A program made the translations under genes and the position numbers. From positions 93,624-157,623 of the forward strand of contig JANQLV010000034.1 in the NCBI GenBank assembly GCA_028280415.1: a stretch of 64,000 nucleotides of DNA, written 5' to 3'. This document shows positions 1 through 8,186 of this stretch, piece after piece. This DNA is from Saprospiraceae bacterium (GTDB taxonomy: Bacteria; Bacteroidota; Bacteroidia; Chitinophagales; Saprospiraceae). Below the pieces are notes generated by a model, which saw only the letters and a list, made by a program, of their open reading frames with translations, was not told the DNA's origin and did no database searches. Within the stretch, counting starts at the first letter, position 1, and every line of letters starts with the position of its first letter.

Positions 1-185
1 TTTTCAAAGGATTCCCTTTCCATTACATGACACCAGTGGCAGGTAGAATATCCAATACTCACCAAAATAGGTTTTCCTTCTTTTCGGGCTCTTTCAAAGG
101 CTTCCGGTTTCCAGGCATACCAGTCAACCGGGTTATGAGCATGTTGGAGTAAATAGGGGCTGGTTTCCCGGGAAAGGTGGTTCAT
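1..185 (-). CDS. YyaL/SPATA20-type thioredoxin-domain protein (5' part only)
   Basis: Only the first 61 codons lie in the window; the rest runs off the left edge. Reading the minus strand from the ATG at 185 gives an N-terminus with [15 protein letters not shown], then a thioredoxin-like strand and a CHWCHVME motif. This is the hallmark opening of the DUF255 (Thioredox_DsbH) family, known as YyaL in Bacillus and SPATA20 in animals. Those proteins are about 680 residues long, with a thioredoxin-like domain followed by a six-hairpin glycosidase-like domain. The biochemical role is not firmly known. The start is well supported because the homology begins right after the ATG. The next gene on the same strand ends upstream of it, 93 bases away. 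Confidence 0.85.
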   Translation of the reverse strand, partial: MNHLSRETSPYLLQHAHNPVDWYAWKPEAFERARKEGKPILVSIGYSTCHWCHVMERESFE

Positions 186-278
186 ATTAGTTCCGTATTT
201 TGAATTAAATAATGATGTAATTATACAGACTGGATTGAGCTTCGAAAACAGAGCAGAAAAAATCGTAAAGCCAAAAAG

Positions 279-1043
279 TCAAACGCTTACGCTCAAGCCA
301 TCATAGGCTAATGTAACATCCGGAGGGAGTTTTTTGTTGATTGCACTGGCTAATCCCATTTTGTGACTGATATGGGTAAAGTAAGTCTGCTCGGGCCGAA
401 TCCGTTCGACCAGTTCCAGCGCTTCCCGAAGCGAGAGATGTGAATGGTGTTCTTCTAATCGCAGTGCATTAAGAACCAGAATCTTGGTTCCTTTTATTTT
501 TTCAATTTCACTATCAGCAATCGTCTTGGCATCTGTGATATAGGTAATGTCACCAACCCGAAAGCCCAAAACAGGCATTCGCCCGTGCATTACCAGAATA
601 GGAATAATGGTTTGTCCGGCTGCTTCAAAAGGTGAATGAGCGGTAATTTTCTTCAATTGAAATCTTGGAGCACCGGGATAAGGATTATCCATAAAGGCAT
701 AAGCAAAACGCTTTTTTAAACTATCCATCACCTGTGTCGTGCAGTAAACTGGCATATCTCTTCGATAGCGAAAATTAAATGGCCGGACATCATCCATTCC
801 TATCACATGATCATTATGCTCATGGGTGAGCAAAATACTGTCTACGTCAACCACATTATTGGAAAGCATTTGCTGTCTGAAATCAGGGCCAACATCAATC
901 ACAATATTTTTGCCATTGGCACTTATCATGGCAGAAGTCCTGAGCCTTGTGTTTTCTGGATCATTAGAAACACAAACCTCACAATCACAACCAATGACCG
1001 GTATGCCCTGTGAAGTACCGGTTCCTAGAAAAGTAATCTTCAA
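279..1043 (-). CDS. MBL-fold metallohydrolase, PhnP-like
   Basis: This is a 254-residue cytoplasmic metallo-beta-lactamase-fold enzyme. The metal motif H-x-H-x-D-H is at residues 74-79 (THEHNDH), with a later VMHG histidine and a downstream aspartate (TDAK). Cysteines 19, 21 and 24 (GCDCEVC) match the extra structural zinc site of PhnP-type cyclic phosphodiesterases. The family hydrolyses phosphodiester or cyclic phosphate substrates. In Bacteroidota it is a lone housekeeping gene, not part of a C-P lyase cluster, and no phn genes are nearby, so the substrate is unknown. Its start lies 2 bases after the stop of the upstream 101-residue gene, so the two are probably co-transcribed. Confidence 0.85.
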   Translation of the reverse strand: MKITFLGTGTSQGIPVIGCDCEVCVSNDPENTRLRTSAMISANGKNIVIDVGPDFRQQMLSNNVVDVDSILLTHEHNDHVIGMDDVRPFNFRYRRDMPVYCTTQVMDSLKKRFAYAFMDNPYPGAPRFQLKKITAHSPFEAAGQTIIPILVMHGRMPVLGFRVGDITYITDAKTIADSEIEKIKGTKILVLNALRLEEHHSHLSLREALELVERIRPEQTYFTHISHKMGLASAINKKLPPDVTLAYDGLSVSV

Positions 1044-1045
1044 AA

Positions 1046-1351
1046 TCAGGTAGATTTTTCCACCTCTTCGGCGTTATCTCTGGCAGCTATAACTTTAGAA
1101 GTAAGCAACGCATAAAAATTGGCTGTCTTTTCTTCCAGTTGAGCCGGATCAATGTCTATGTTAGTAATGATATCCAACAAACTATTAATTCTCGCTTCAG
1201 TATCAAAGAATTTATTAATCACCGCTACCTTTCGATCTTCTACAATAGCATATCCGGATTTAAAATTCCCCCGCTCATAACGTATTGTGTATCCAACTTC
1301 CGTTAATAAGTTCTCAACCTTCTTTAACTGATGCTTAGTGTATTTAAACAT
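1046..1351 (-). CDS. small conserved cytoplasmic protein
   Basis: This predicts a 101-residue soluble protein starting MFKYTKHQLKKVENLL. I chose the ATG at 1351 because the open frame upstream reads into a basic, low-complexity stretch. The mixed alpha/beta protein has a central strand pair (GYAIVEDRKVAVINKFF) and a helical C-terminus. I do not recognise a named family; similar short proteins next to PhnP-like hydrolases are common in Bacteroidota. It precedes the hydrolase gene by 2 bases, pointing to translational coupling. No catalytic motif, signal peptide or membrane segment is visible. Confidence 0.7.
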   Translation of the reverse strand: MFKYTKHQLKKVENLLTEVGYTIRYERGNFKSGYAIVEDRKVAVINKFFDTEARINSLLDIITNIDIDPAQLEEKTANFYALLTSKVIAARDNAEEVEKST

Positions 1352-1580
1352 TTTATTTATCGGATTTTTAAAAAACCTCGTGTATCTTCGTGATAAGGAC
1401 ACGACAAATATACCGATTCAAATGTGGTTTGAAAAATTTAATCCCTTTTTCCATCTACATATGTCCTCACTGTTTTGTTTTAACAATATTGAGAAAATAT
1501 CTGTTTGCAGGCAGTTATTATTATACATAGCACGTTTATAATAATATCAGGCAAAAGCGCTTTAAATTACATTATCAAAA

Positions 1581-2231
1581 ATGAGAGATATGCTACATAG
1601 AACTACCATAATATCAACACTACTATTTTTCTTTTTCATAAATTATACACAAGCACAGGAGCAGAGGTTTAAAGCAGGGCTTATCCTGGGTGCTAATTTA
1701 TCGCAGATTGATGGTGATCTGTCAGCCGGTTATATCAAATTAGGCTTATCCGGAGGACTTCGCGGAGTAGCTATTCTTGGTGAGAAAAGCGAATTAAGTA
1801 TAGAATTACTTTTTGATCAGAGAGGAAGCCGCTCACAAAGTATTTTTGACGATGATTTTTTTCCTTTTAAGATTACCAATAATTATGTCTCCGTTCCTGT
1901 AGTTTTTAATTTCATGGATTGGCTGGATGAATCCGAAGAATATTATAAGCTGCATTTTCATGCAGGAGCATCTTATGGTCGTTTACTCAATTCGACAGTA
2001 GATGATGAAGACCCTAATTCCTCACTTTCGGTTATAAGTACTTTTTTCAATAGAGATGATGTCGCATTGCTGGTTGGCGCGACTTTTTATACCGGACCTC
2101 ATTTGGCGATAACTGGTCGTTTCAGCAGATCCATACTTCCGCTTTATGAAAATGCCGATGACGGACGTCCCAGTGTCAGAAGTGCTTTTATCGCAAAGCA
2201 ATTAACCCTGCAACTGCTTTATATGTTTTAA
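1581..2231 (+). CDS. outer-membrane beta-barrel protein, PorT-like
   Basis: This 216-residue protein has a signal peptide (hydrophobic core LLFFFFINYTQAQ, cut after residue 25 or so). Alternating strands rich in glycine and aromatics follow, opening with FKAGLILGANLSQIDGD and ending in an aromatic residue (LLYMF) as outer-membrane barrels do. The pattern matches the PorT/outer-membrane beta-barrel family of Bacteroidota (about 8 strands). Members include a T9SS accessory protein and many proteins of unknown role. It is probably the first gene of a run with the lipoprotein and Ppx/GppA genes: 19 bases to the next start. Confidence 0.7.
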   Translation: MRDMLHRTTIISTLLFFFFINYTQAQEQRFKAGLILGANLSQIDGDLSAGYIKLGLSGGLRGVAILGEKSELSIELLFDQRGSRSQSIFDDDFFPFKITNNYVSVPVVFNFMDWLDESEEYYKLHFHAGASYGRLLNSTVDDEDPNSSLSVISTFFNRDDVALLVGATFYTGPHLAITGRFSRSILPLYENADDGRPSVRSAFIAKQLTLQLLYMF

Positions 2232-2250
2232 AAAGTATTAAATTAACTGC

Positions 2251-2790
2251 ATGAAATTTAATTGGTTTTTCTTTATTTTTTTATTTATTGGCTTTTCGTG
2301 TACCAATACGCCGGAAAATTCTAATGCTCAGGCATCTGGTGAAAAAACAGAATCCATCGAACCGGCTCCTGCTCCACAAGAGCAAACCGGTCCGGCAGTT
2401 ATTGAAAACGCTTATTTGCCCAGTATTACAATTTCTGAATTACAAAATATGTGGAATACCTGTAATCAGATGGATTATGTTTTTTACGAATTACCAATTA
2501 GTTCCAGTGTCAATGATCAGGCTTCCGCGCAAGTTCACTTAAGGCATATTTCTGATACGCCGATCAATCAAGCAGAAAAAGCGCGTTGTACGAAAGCTAT
2601 TGGAAGGATTTTCTACAAAACCAATGGAGAAGACCTGATCGATGCCGAAGTATATTTTAATCAAAGCTGTGCTTTTTATCTTTTTTATAAAAAAGGGAAA
2701 GCAACCTATTCCAATAAAATGACTCCCGCCGGTGTTGAGCATTTTCAGCAAATCATCGCTGCAGCCAATGGAGCTAAAATAGGCCAATGA
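2251..2790 (+). CDS. putative lipoprotein
   Basis: This 179-residue protein has a lipoprotein signal: a phenylalanine-rich hydrophobic stretch ends in GFSC, so Cys17 is the likely lipid anchor. A Pro/Ala/Glu-rich linker (residues 25-50) leads to a C-terminal globular domain with two further cysteines, near residues 113 and 141, that could pair. I do not recognise the domain. Its stop overlaps the ATG of the Ppx/GppA gene (ATGA, 2787-2790), indicating translational coupling, but nothing in the sequence links it to polyphosphate chemistry. Confidence 0.7.
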   Translation: MKFNWFFFIFLFIGFSCTNTPENSNAQASGEKTESIEPAPAPQEQTGPAVIENAYLPSITISELQNMWNTCNQMDYVFYELPISSSVNDQASAQVHLRHISDTPINQAEKARCTKAIGRIFYKTNGEDLIDAEVYFNQSCAFYLFYKKGKATYSNKMTPAGVEHFQQIIAAANGAKIGQ

Positions 2791-3701
2791 AAGAAAAACT
2801 CGCGGTAATTGACCTCGGAACCAATACCTTTCATTTGCTTATTGTCCGCTCCAACCCGGGACATGCTCTTTTTGAAGAGCTTTACCGGGAAAGGGTTTTT
2901 GTAAAACTTGCCGAAGAAGGTATCAAAAAAATAGGGGATACCCCATTCAAAAGAGGTTTAAACGCTTTAAAGAAATTTAAAACCATTCTCGATCAATATC
3001 AGGTAGAAAAGATAACTGCTTTTGGAACCGCCGGACTTCGAACCGCCGGTAATGGTCCTGAATTTGTAAAAAAAGTAGTTGATGAAACCGGTATCCAAAT
3101 ACAATTAATATCCGGTGAACGAGAGGCCGAATTAATTTATAAAGGCGTAAAGCAAGCGGTCAAACTGGGAGATTCCAAAGCCTTGATCATGGACATTGGC
3201 GGAGGGAGCGTAGAATTTATTTTCGCAGAGCAGGACGGGGTAAAATGGGCTCAAAGCTTCCCGATTGGAGTTGCTGTGCTCTATAATAATTTTCACCGCC
3301 ATGATCCTATTTCAAACGAAGAGATCGAAGTACTTTACACTTATTTCGAACAGGCGCTCGCACCAATGCTCAAGCAGTTAGCAAAATACGATCCTAAAGT
3401 ATTAATCGGTGCTTCCGGGACTTTCGATATTTTAGAGAATGTACTTTGCCCCAAAAAAGAGACCTCCGTTCATGGCATTATTGACATAAATAAATTTGAT
3501 CCCTTTTTTCAAAAGTTATTAGCCAGCACTTTAAACGAGCGACTCGCTATGCCGGAAATCCCAAAAGATCGGGCAGAAATGATTATTGTCGCTTTGTTGT
3601 TGATCGATTTTATTCTAAAAAAGGCATCTATTGAAAGTATATCTGTTTCCGCCTATGCTATGAAAGAGGGAATGCTCAGGGAATTAATGGTTAATGATTA
3701 A
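2787..3701 (+). CDS. Ppx/GppA-family phosphatase
   Basis: A 304-residue protein of the ASKHA (actin-like ATPase) fold. The phosphate loops are clear: VIDLGTNTFHLLIV at the N-terminus, GTAGLRTAGN near residue 75, GEREAELIYKG near 112 and MDIGGGSVEFIF near 137. The family hydrolyses inorganic polyphosphate or the pentaphosphate pppGpp to ppGpp. This is the short form, without the C-terminal HD-like domain of E. coli Ppx (about 510 residues), as is usual in Bacteroidota. It overlaps the preceding lipoprotein gene by 4 bases. Which substrate is preferred cannot be read from the sequence. Confidence 0.88.
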   Translation: MKEKLAVIDLGTNTFHLLIVRSNPGHALFEELYRERVFVKLAEEGIKKIGDTPFKRGLNALKKFKTILDQYQVEKITAFGTAGLRTAGNGPEFVKKVVDETGIQIQLISGEREAELIYKGVKQAVKLGDSKALIMDIGGGSVEFIFAEQDGVKWAQSFPIGVAVLYNNFHRHDPISNEEIEVLYTYFEQALAPMLKQLAKYDPKVLIGASGTFDILENVLCPKKETSVHGIIDINKFDPFFQKLLASTLNERLAMPEIPKDRAEMIIVALLLIDFILKKASIESISVSAYAMKEGMLRELMVND

Positions 3702-3723
3702 TTTTTAGACTAGTCTAAAAATT
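3700..3723. promoter_or_regulatory. 24-bp perfect palindrome, candidate metal-repressor operator
   Basis: Each half reads AATTTTTAGACT and the two halves are exact reverse complements with no spacer. It lies between the Ppx/GppA stop and the permease-repressor gene, about 90 bases before that gene's start, and directly abuts TTACTTTG (3723-3730), which resembles the Bacteroidota -7 box. Its length, symmetry and A/T-rich arms around a short core resemble DtxR/MntR operators. The adjacent gene encodes a DtxR/MntR-type DNA-binding domain, so autoregulation is the simplest reading. The palindrome is seen directly; the binding protein is inferred. Confidence 0.6.
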
Positions 3724-3811
3724 TACTTTGCCCTAACTAATTTATTTTTAACTTTACCATGAATAAGAATATTTTAGACTTGCTTTGTCTTTTGGGACAT
3801 AATCCAAAACA

Positions 3812-5311
3812 ATGGCTGCATTATTAGATACCTTATATACCTTCACCCATGAAGAATGGGCCATTCGAGCCCTGATTGCTTCCTCGCTGGTTGGAATTAC
3901 CTGTGGGGTATTGGGCTGCTTTATTGTTCTGCGAAACATGGCTATGATTGGAGATGCACTATCGCATGCTATTCTTCCGGGCGTCGTTGCCGCTTTTGTA
4001 ATTGTTGGGTATAGTACCCTAGGCTTTTTTATTGGAGCTTCAATTGCCGGTTTGATCACGGCGATTGGCATTACCTGGATACAAAATAGTGTCAAGACTA
4101 AAAATGATGCAGCAATTGGAATTGTTTTTACGGCTATGTTCTCGATTGGAGTCATGGGGATTTCAAAGATCAGCCGGGAAGACGGTGTGCATTTAGACGT
4201 TAAAGACTTCCTTTTTGGTCAGATTCTGGGAATTTCAGATCAGGATATTTACCTGACCGCTTTTGTGACCGTTTATGTTTTGGCAAGTATAGCCGTTTTT
4301 TATCGTTACTTGTTTGTATCCACCTTTCAGCCTGTTATTGCAGAAACCATGGGGATTTCTGTAAAGCTTATCCACTATTTTTTAATGCTTCTGCTCTCTT
4401 TTGCAGTTGTCTCTTCTTTACAAACCGTAGGGGTTATTCTTGTAGTTGCCATGCTGGTCACCCCGGCTTCCACCGCCCTGCTATTATCCGATCGTCTCAA
4501 TCGGGTATTATTTATCTCCGGTTTTATCGGTTTGCTTTCCGCAGTGCTGGGGATGATTTTTGCTGATTATTTTGAAACTACTCCGGGACCAGCTATGGCG
4601 GTCACGGCTGCTTCAATTTATCTTTTAGCCGCTTTTTTTGCACCAAAGAAGGGGCTGCTTTTCAGCTTTTTTAGAAAAAGAAAACTACAACAAAAGATTG
4701 AGCTGGAGGATACTTTAAAACAAGCCCTTAAATTGCACGAAAAGGGGAACCTCACCCTCACCAACCTATTGAGCAAATTAGGTTTGAAGAAGCGACGTCT
4801 AAGAGGTCATTTGAGGACATTAAATACGCAGGGACTTTTACATTATAATAATCCCGAAATTAACATCACGACCTACGGTATTGACAAAGCTAAAGAATTG
4901 GTCAGGGCGCATCGCCTTTGGGAAACTTATTTGGTTCAGGAAATCGGATTGACCGAAGAACAAATCCACGAAGACGCTGAGAAGTATGAACACCTGCTAA
5001 CGGCCGAATTACTGGATGAAGTGGATGAAACCCTTGGTTTTCCATCAATCGATCCGCATGGCTCCCCTATCCCGTCAAAAAAAGGTATCCCCGCAAATCC
5101 TTTGATCCAGTTAAGCCTAAATCAAAGAGCCAAAATAGCACAAAAGCAAACCGATAGCCAGATCAGTTCAGAACTATGGCAGCTGGGCCTCTTGCCCGGA
5201 GCCGTTTTTACCATTAATAAAAAAGAAAAAGAAAGTGTAGAAATTAAATATCAGAATAAAACGATCCGTATTCCCAAAGGCATAGCAAAACGCGTAAACG
5301 TGGAAAGATAA
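3812..5311 (+). CDS. ABC-3 metal permease fused to a DtxR/MntR-type repressor
   Basis: This 499-residue protein has two parts. Residues 1-280 are an ABC-3 (ZnuB/MntB/TroC) permease with about eight membrane segments and the typical LGCFIVLRNMAMIGDALSHA opening. Residues 295-499 form a DtxR-like repressor: winged helix (about 300-350), metal-binding dimer domain (360-420) and FeoA/SH3-like tail. Ligands align as H367, E371, H386, E390, E393 and H394. E390 occupies the place of DtxR Cys102 and MntR Glu99, which favours manganese over iron. The arrangement parallels chlamydial YtgCR, where the repressor part is released by proteolysis. No ATPase or binding-protein gene is adjacent, so partners must be elsewhere. 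A 24-bp palindrome lies upstream. Confidence 0.85.
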   Translation: MAALLDTLYTFTHEEWAIRALIASSLVGITCGVLGCFIVLRNMAMIGDALSHAILPGVVAAFVIVGYSTLGFFIGASIAGLITAIGITWIQNSVKTKNDAAIGIVFTAMFSIGVMGISKISREDGVHLDVKDFLFGQILGISDQDIYLTAFVTVYVLASIAVFYRYLFVSTFQPVIAETMGISVKLIHYFLMLLLSFAVVSSLQTVGVILVVAMLVTPASTALLLSDRLNRVLFISGFIGLLSAVLGMIFADYFETTPGPAMAVTAASIYLLAAFFAPKKGLLFSFFRKRKLQQKIELEDTLKQALKLHEKGNLTLTNLLSKLGLKKRRLRGHLRTLNTQGLLHYNNPEINITTYGIDKAKELVRAHRLWETYLVQEIGLTEEQIHEDAEKYEHLLTAELLDEVDETLGFPSIDPHGSPIPSKKGIPANPLIQLSLNQRAKIAQKQTDSQISSELWQLGLLPGAVFTINKKEKESVEIKYQNKTIRIPKGIAKRVNVER

Positions 5312-5319
5312 GCCCTTAA

Positions 5320-5700
5320 TTATTCTTCCTCCGATTTTCCCATTTGATCCTCTTCCTCCAGCCGATCGAAAAGCGCATTCAAGCGATACATTTCATCAAG
5401 AGTCTCATCAAGATAAAAGCTTAATTCCGGGATACGCCGCAAATGTTTTCTTACTCTTTGGGCAAAAGTTTGTTTAAGTTGGTAATAACTGTTTTCCATT
5501 TGCAGAATAACAGCTTGTTTGTTTTCTATATTATAAACACTAAGGTAAATTTTTGCGACACTCATATCCGGACTCACCTTCACCGCAGTCACCGTTACCA
5601 ATGCCTCATTTCCATAAATATATCCTCCCTGTTGTTGTAGTAAAGTCCCGAAGTTTCTCTTAATCAATTCTGCAACCTGTTTCTGCCGCTTACTTTCCAT
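5320..5700 (-). CDS. rbfA: ribosome-binding factor A
   Basis: This 126-residue protein matches RbfA. It begins with the SKRQKQVAELIKRNFGTLL helix, has the KH-like core VTVTAVKVSPDMSVAKIYLSV, and ends in RVRKHLRRIPELSFYLDETLDEMYRLNALFD cut here into motifs: the LxRxPEL-F-D-L-D signature is intact. RbfA binds the 30S subunit and helps process the 5' end of 16S rRNA, and is important at low temperature. The gene is convergent with the permease-repressor gene (8 bases between the stops) and divergent from recG. Confidence 0.93.
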   Translation of the reverse strand: MESKRQKQVAELIKRNFGTLLQQQGGYIYGNEALVTVTAVKVSPDMSVAKIYLSVYNIENKQAVILQMENSYYQLKQTFAQRVRKHLRRIPELSFYLDETLDEMYRLNALFDRLEEEDQMGKSEEE

Positions 5701-5809
5701 TATTTAGTTTTTATATTATTCGAAATGACAAATCCCGGGATACGGTATCCCCGTCTGCCACAAAGATAGAAAATACTGCAATCCTTATGCCTCACTTAAC
5801 TGATATTAT

Positions 5810-5817
5810 TAAATTTG
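5810..5817 (+). promoter_or_regulatory. candidate -7 box for recG
   Basis: TAAATTTG fits the Bacteroidota -7 consensus TAnnTTTG and lies 19 bases before the recG TTG start, which would give a short leader. No good TTG-type -33 element is visible at the usual distance, so this is a weak call resting on position and the 8-base match. Confidence 0.3.
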
Positions 5818-5836
5818 CGTAAAGCTCAGACAGCCA

Positions 5837-7954
5837 TTGAACAAACCTGCCAACATATTAGATAGTTCCATAGAATACCTGAAAGGTGTAGGCCCGGCAA
5901 AAGGGGATTTACTCAAAAAGGAGTTGGGGATTTTCAAGTTCCGCGATTTGTTGATGCATTTTCCCTATCGATATGTGGATAAAACCCAATTTCACAAAAT
6001 CAGGGATATCAATTCGGAAAGTGATGTCGTACAATTGCGCGGTATTCTTCGTCGTCTGGATGCAATTGGAGAAGGTAGAAAAAAACGATTGATCGGCAAA
6101 TTTCGGGATGATACCGGCGCCATCGAATTAGTTTGGTTTAAAGGAGTCTTTTGGTTAGAAAAAAACCTGATAATCGGTCAGGAGTATGTCGTCTATGGCA
6201 GGATCAATTCTTTTAAAGGAAAAATCAATATTCCGCATCCGGAGATTGAAGTTGTTTCTGCCAGTAATACGAATGAAGCCAGTACTTTTGCCCCGGTTTA
6301 TCCTTCTACCGAAAAACTCAATACCAAAAACCTGGATGCTAAAGGCCAGCGAAAATTAATCGATCTCCTGTTAAAAAAACTAGATGCAAAAGACCTTCCG
6401 GAAAATCTTCCCGATTATTTGCTGGAAAAATTTCGCTTTCCAAACAGGTTTACGGCACTCAAAAATATTCATTTTCCAAAAACGCAAAAAGAACTGGATG
6501 CTGCCAGAAACAGATTAAAATTTGAAGAGTTATTCTTTCTGCAGCTGCGTCTATTACAAATCCGAAGGCGACGAAAAGGCTCGATCAAGGGATTTAATTT
6601 TTCGCGAATTGGAGATTTTTTCAACCGCTTTTACAGTGAAAAACTGCCTTTCGAGCTAACTGGCGCCCAAAAACGAGTTTTAAAAGAAATCCGAAAAGAT
6701 CTGGGTTCAGGGATTCAAATGAATCGATTATTACAAGGAGATGTAGGCAGCGGAAAAACGATTGTTGGATTAATGTGTATGCTAATTGCGCTCGACAACA
6801 ACTTTCAGGCTGCACTCATGGCTCCAACGGAAATCCTGGCGCAACAACATTACATTTCCATAAAAAATTATGTTGAAGGGCTCGATATCGAAGTTGGTTT
6901 TTTATCTGGCAGCATAAAAGGCAAAAAACGAACAGCTCTTCTGCAAAAGCTGGAAGAAGGTTCTGTACATATTCTAATTGGAACGCATGCTTTACTGGAA
7001 GATCCCGTAAAGTTCAAAAACCTTGGTTTGGCAATTACCGATGAGCAGCATCGTTTTGGAGTTGCTCAAAGGGCTCGTTTATGGAAGAAATCAACCGGCA
7101 GACCTCCCCACATTCTCGTAATGACAGCCACACCAATTCCACGGACTTTAGCGATGACCCTCTACGGTGATTTAGACGTATCGGTTATTGATGAATTGCC
7201 GCCCGGTAGAAAAGAAATAAAAACCATTCATCGCACTGAAAATCATCGCTTGCGGGTCATTGGTTTTATGAAAGAAGAAATCGCAAAAGGAAGGCAAATT
7301 TATGTTGTTTATCCTTTGATTGAAGAGTCCGCCAAACTGGATTTACAAAATCTGGAACAAGGTTATGAGTTATTGCTTCGCGACTTTCCAATGCCGGAAT
7401 ATCAGATTAGTGTAGTCCACGGTCGTATGAAACCTGCGGATAAAGATTTTGAAATGCAACGTTTTGTCAAAGGAGAAACCCAGATCATGGTTGCTACCAC
7501 CGTTATTGAAGTCGGCGTAAACGTGCCAAATGCTTCCGTGATGATCATTGAGAACACCGAACGGTTTGGCTTGTCTCAATTACATCAGTTACGGGGTCGC
7601 GTAGGACGAGGAGCAGAACAGTCTTATTGCCTGTTGATGTCAAGCTTCAAACTATCAAAAGACGCCCGGGAGCGTATCAATACAATGGTACGGACCAATA
7701 ACGGTTTCGATATTGCCGAAGCAGATTTAAAGCTACGAGGTCCGGGAAATATCGAAGGCACTCAGCAAAGTGGCCTGCTAAACTTTAGAATAGCTGATCT
7801 CGCAAAGGACGGTCGAATATTGCAAACTGCCCGGGAAGTAGCCGTCCGAATCCTCGATAATGATCCTAATTTTGAAAAAGCTGCTCATCAGCGATTGCGC
7901 TTATTTATGGAACAAAATGCCAAAAAGTACAAAATCTGGAGCATGATCAGCTGA
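5837..7954 (+). CDS. recG: ATP-dependent DNA helicase RecG
   Basis: This 705-residue branch-migration helicase acts on stalled forks and Holliday junctions. The N-terminal wedge/OB domain opens with SSIEYLKGVGPAKGDLL. The helicase core has Walker A GDVGSGKT (about residue 303), motif II DEQHRFGV (about 403), motif III TATPIPRT (about 435) and the C-terminal GRVGRG motif. The start codon is TTG: homology begins just after it, and the next in-frame ATG (about residue 42) would cut into the wedge domain. Length is normal for the family. It is divergent from rbfA, with a TAAATTTG box 19 bases upstream of the start. Confidence 0.95.
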   Translation: MNKPANILDSSIEYLKGVGPAKGDLLKKELGIFKFRDLLMHFPYRYVDKTQFHKIRDINSESDVVQLRGILRRLDAIGEGRKKRLIGKFRDDTGAIELVWFKGVFWLEKNLIIGQEYVVYGRINSFKGKINIPHPEIEVVSASNTNEASTFAPVYPSTEKLNTKNLDAKGQRKLIDLLLKKLDAKDLPENLPDYLLEKFRFPNRFTALKNIHFPKTQKELDAARNRLKFEELFFLQLRLLQIRRRRKGSIKGFNFSRIGDFFNRFYSEKLPFELTGAQKRVLKEIRKDLGSGIQMNRLLQGDVGSGKTIVGLMCMLIALDNNFQAALMAPTEILAQQHYISIKNYVEGLDIEVGFLSGSIKGKKRTALLQKLEEGSVHILIGTHALLEDPVKFKNLGLAITDEQHRFGVAQRARLWKKSTGRPPHILVMTATPIPRTLAMTLYGDLDVSVIDELPPGRKEIKTIHRTENHRLRVIGFMKEEIAKGRQIYVVYPLIEESAKLDLQNLEQGYELLLRDFPMPEYQISVVHGRMKPADKDFEMQRFVKGETQIMVATTVIEVGVNVPNASVMIIENTERFGLSQLHQLRGRVGRGAEQSYCLLMSSFKLSKDARERINTMVRTNNGFDIAEADLKLRGPGNIEGTQQSGLLNFRIADLAKDGRILQTAREVAVRILDNDPNFEKAAHQRLRLFMEQNAKKYKIWSMIS

Positions 7955-8186
7955 TATCAGAAAGATGTATAACGATGTGCCAAGTAGGTCAAAAAGCGGG
8001 AAAATAAAGGGGTCAACTAGACGCCTACATGACTAATAGGTTCAATTCCTGCAATTTGTTACATAGAGAATCGTTAAAATTGAGCGGCTTTGTTAATTTA
8101 AAGTTAACAATGTGGAAAGATTGTGGTAAATTTGGTAAATTGTTAGAGTGCTTATCATTGGCACGATGGAACCTTTACATACGTTT

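Noticed and set aside
3759..3827. A 22-codon frame (ATG at 3759) overlapping the start of the permease-repressor gene.
   Set aside because: No family match and no separate evidence of translation; it could be a leader peptide but cannot be supported.
8036..8052. TAGGTTCAATTCCTGC resembles a tRNA T-loop.
   Set aside because: The flanking bases do not form the T-stem, and no acceptor, D or anticodon arms fit upstream.
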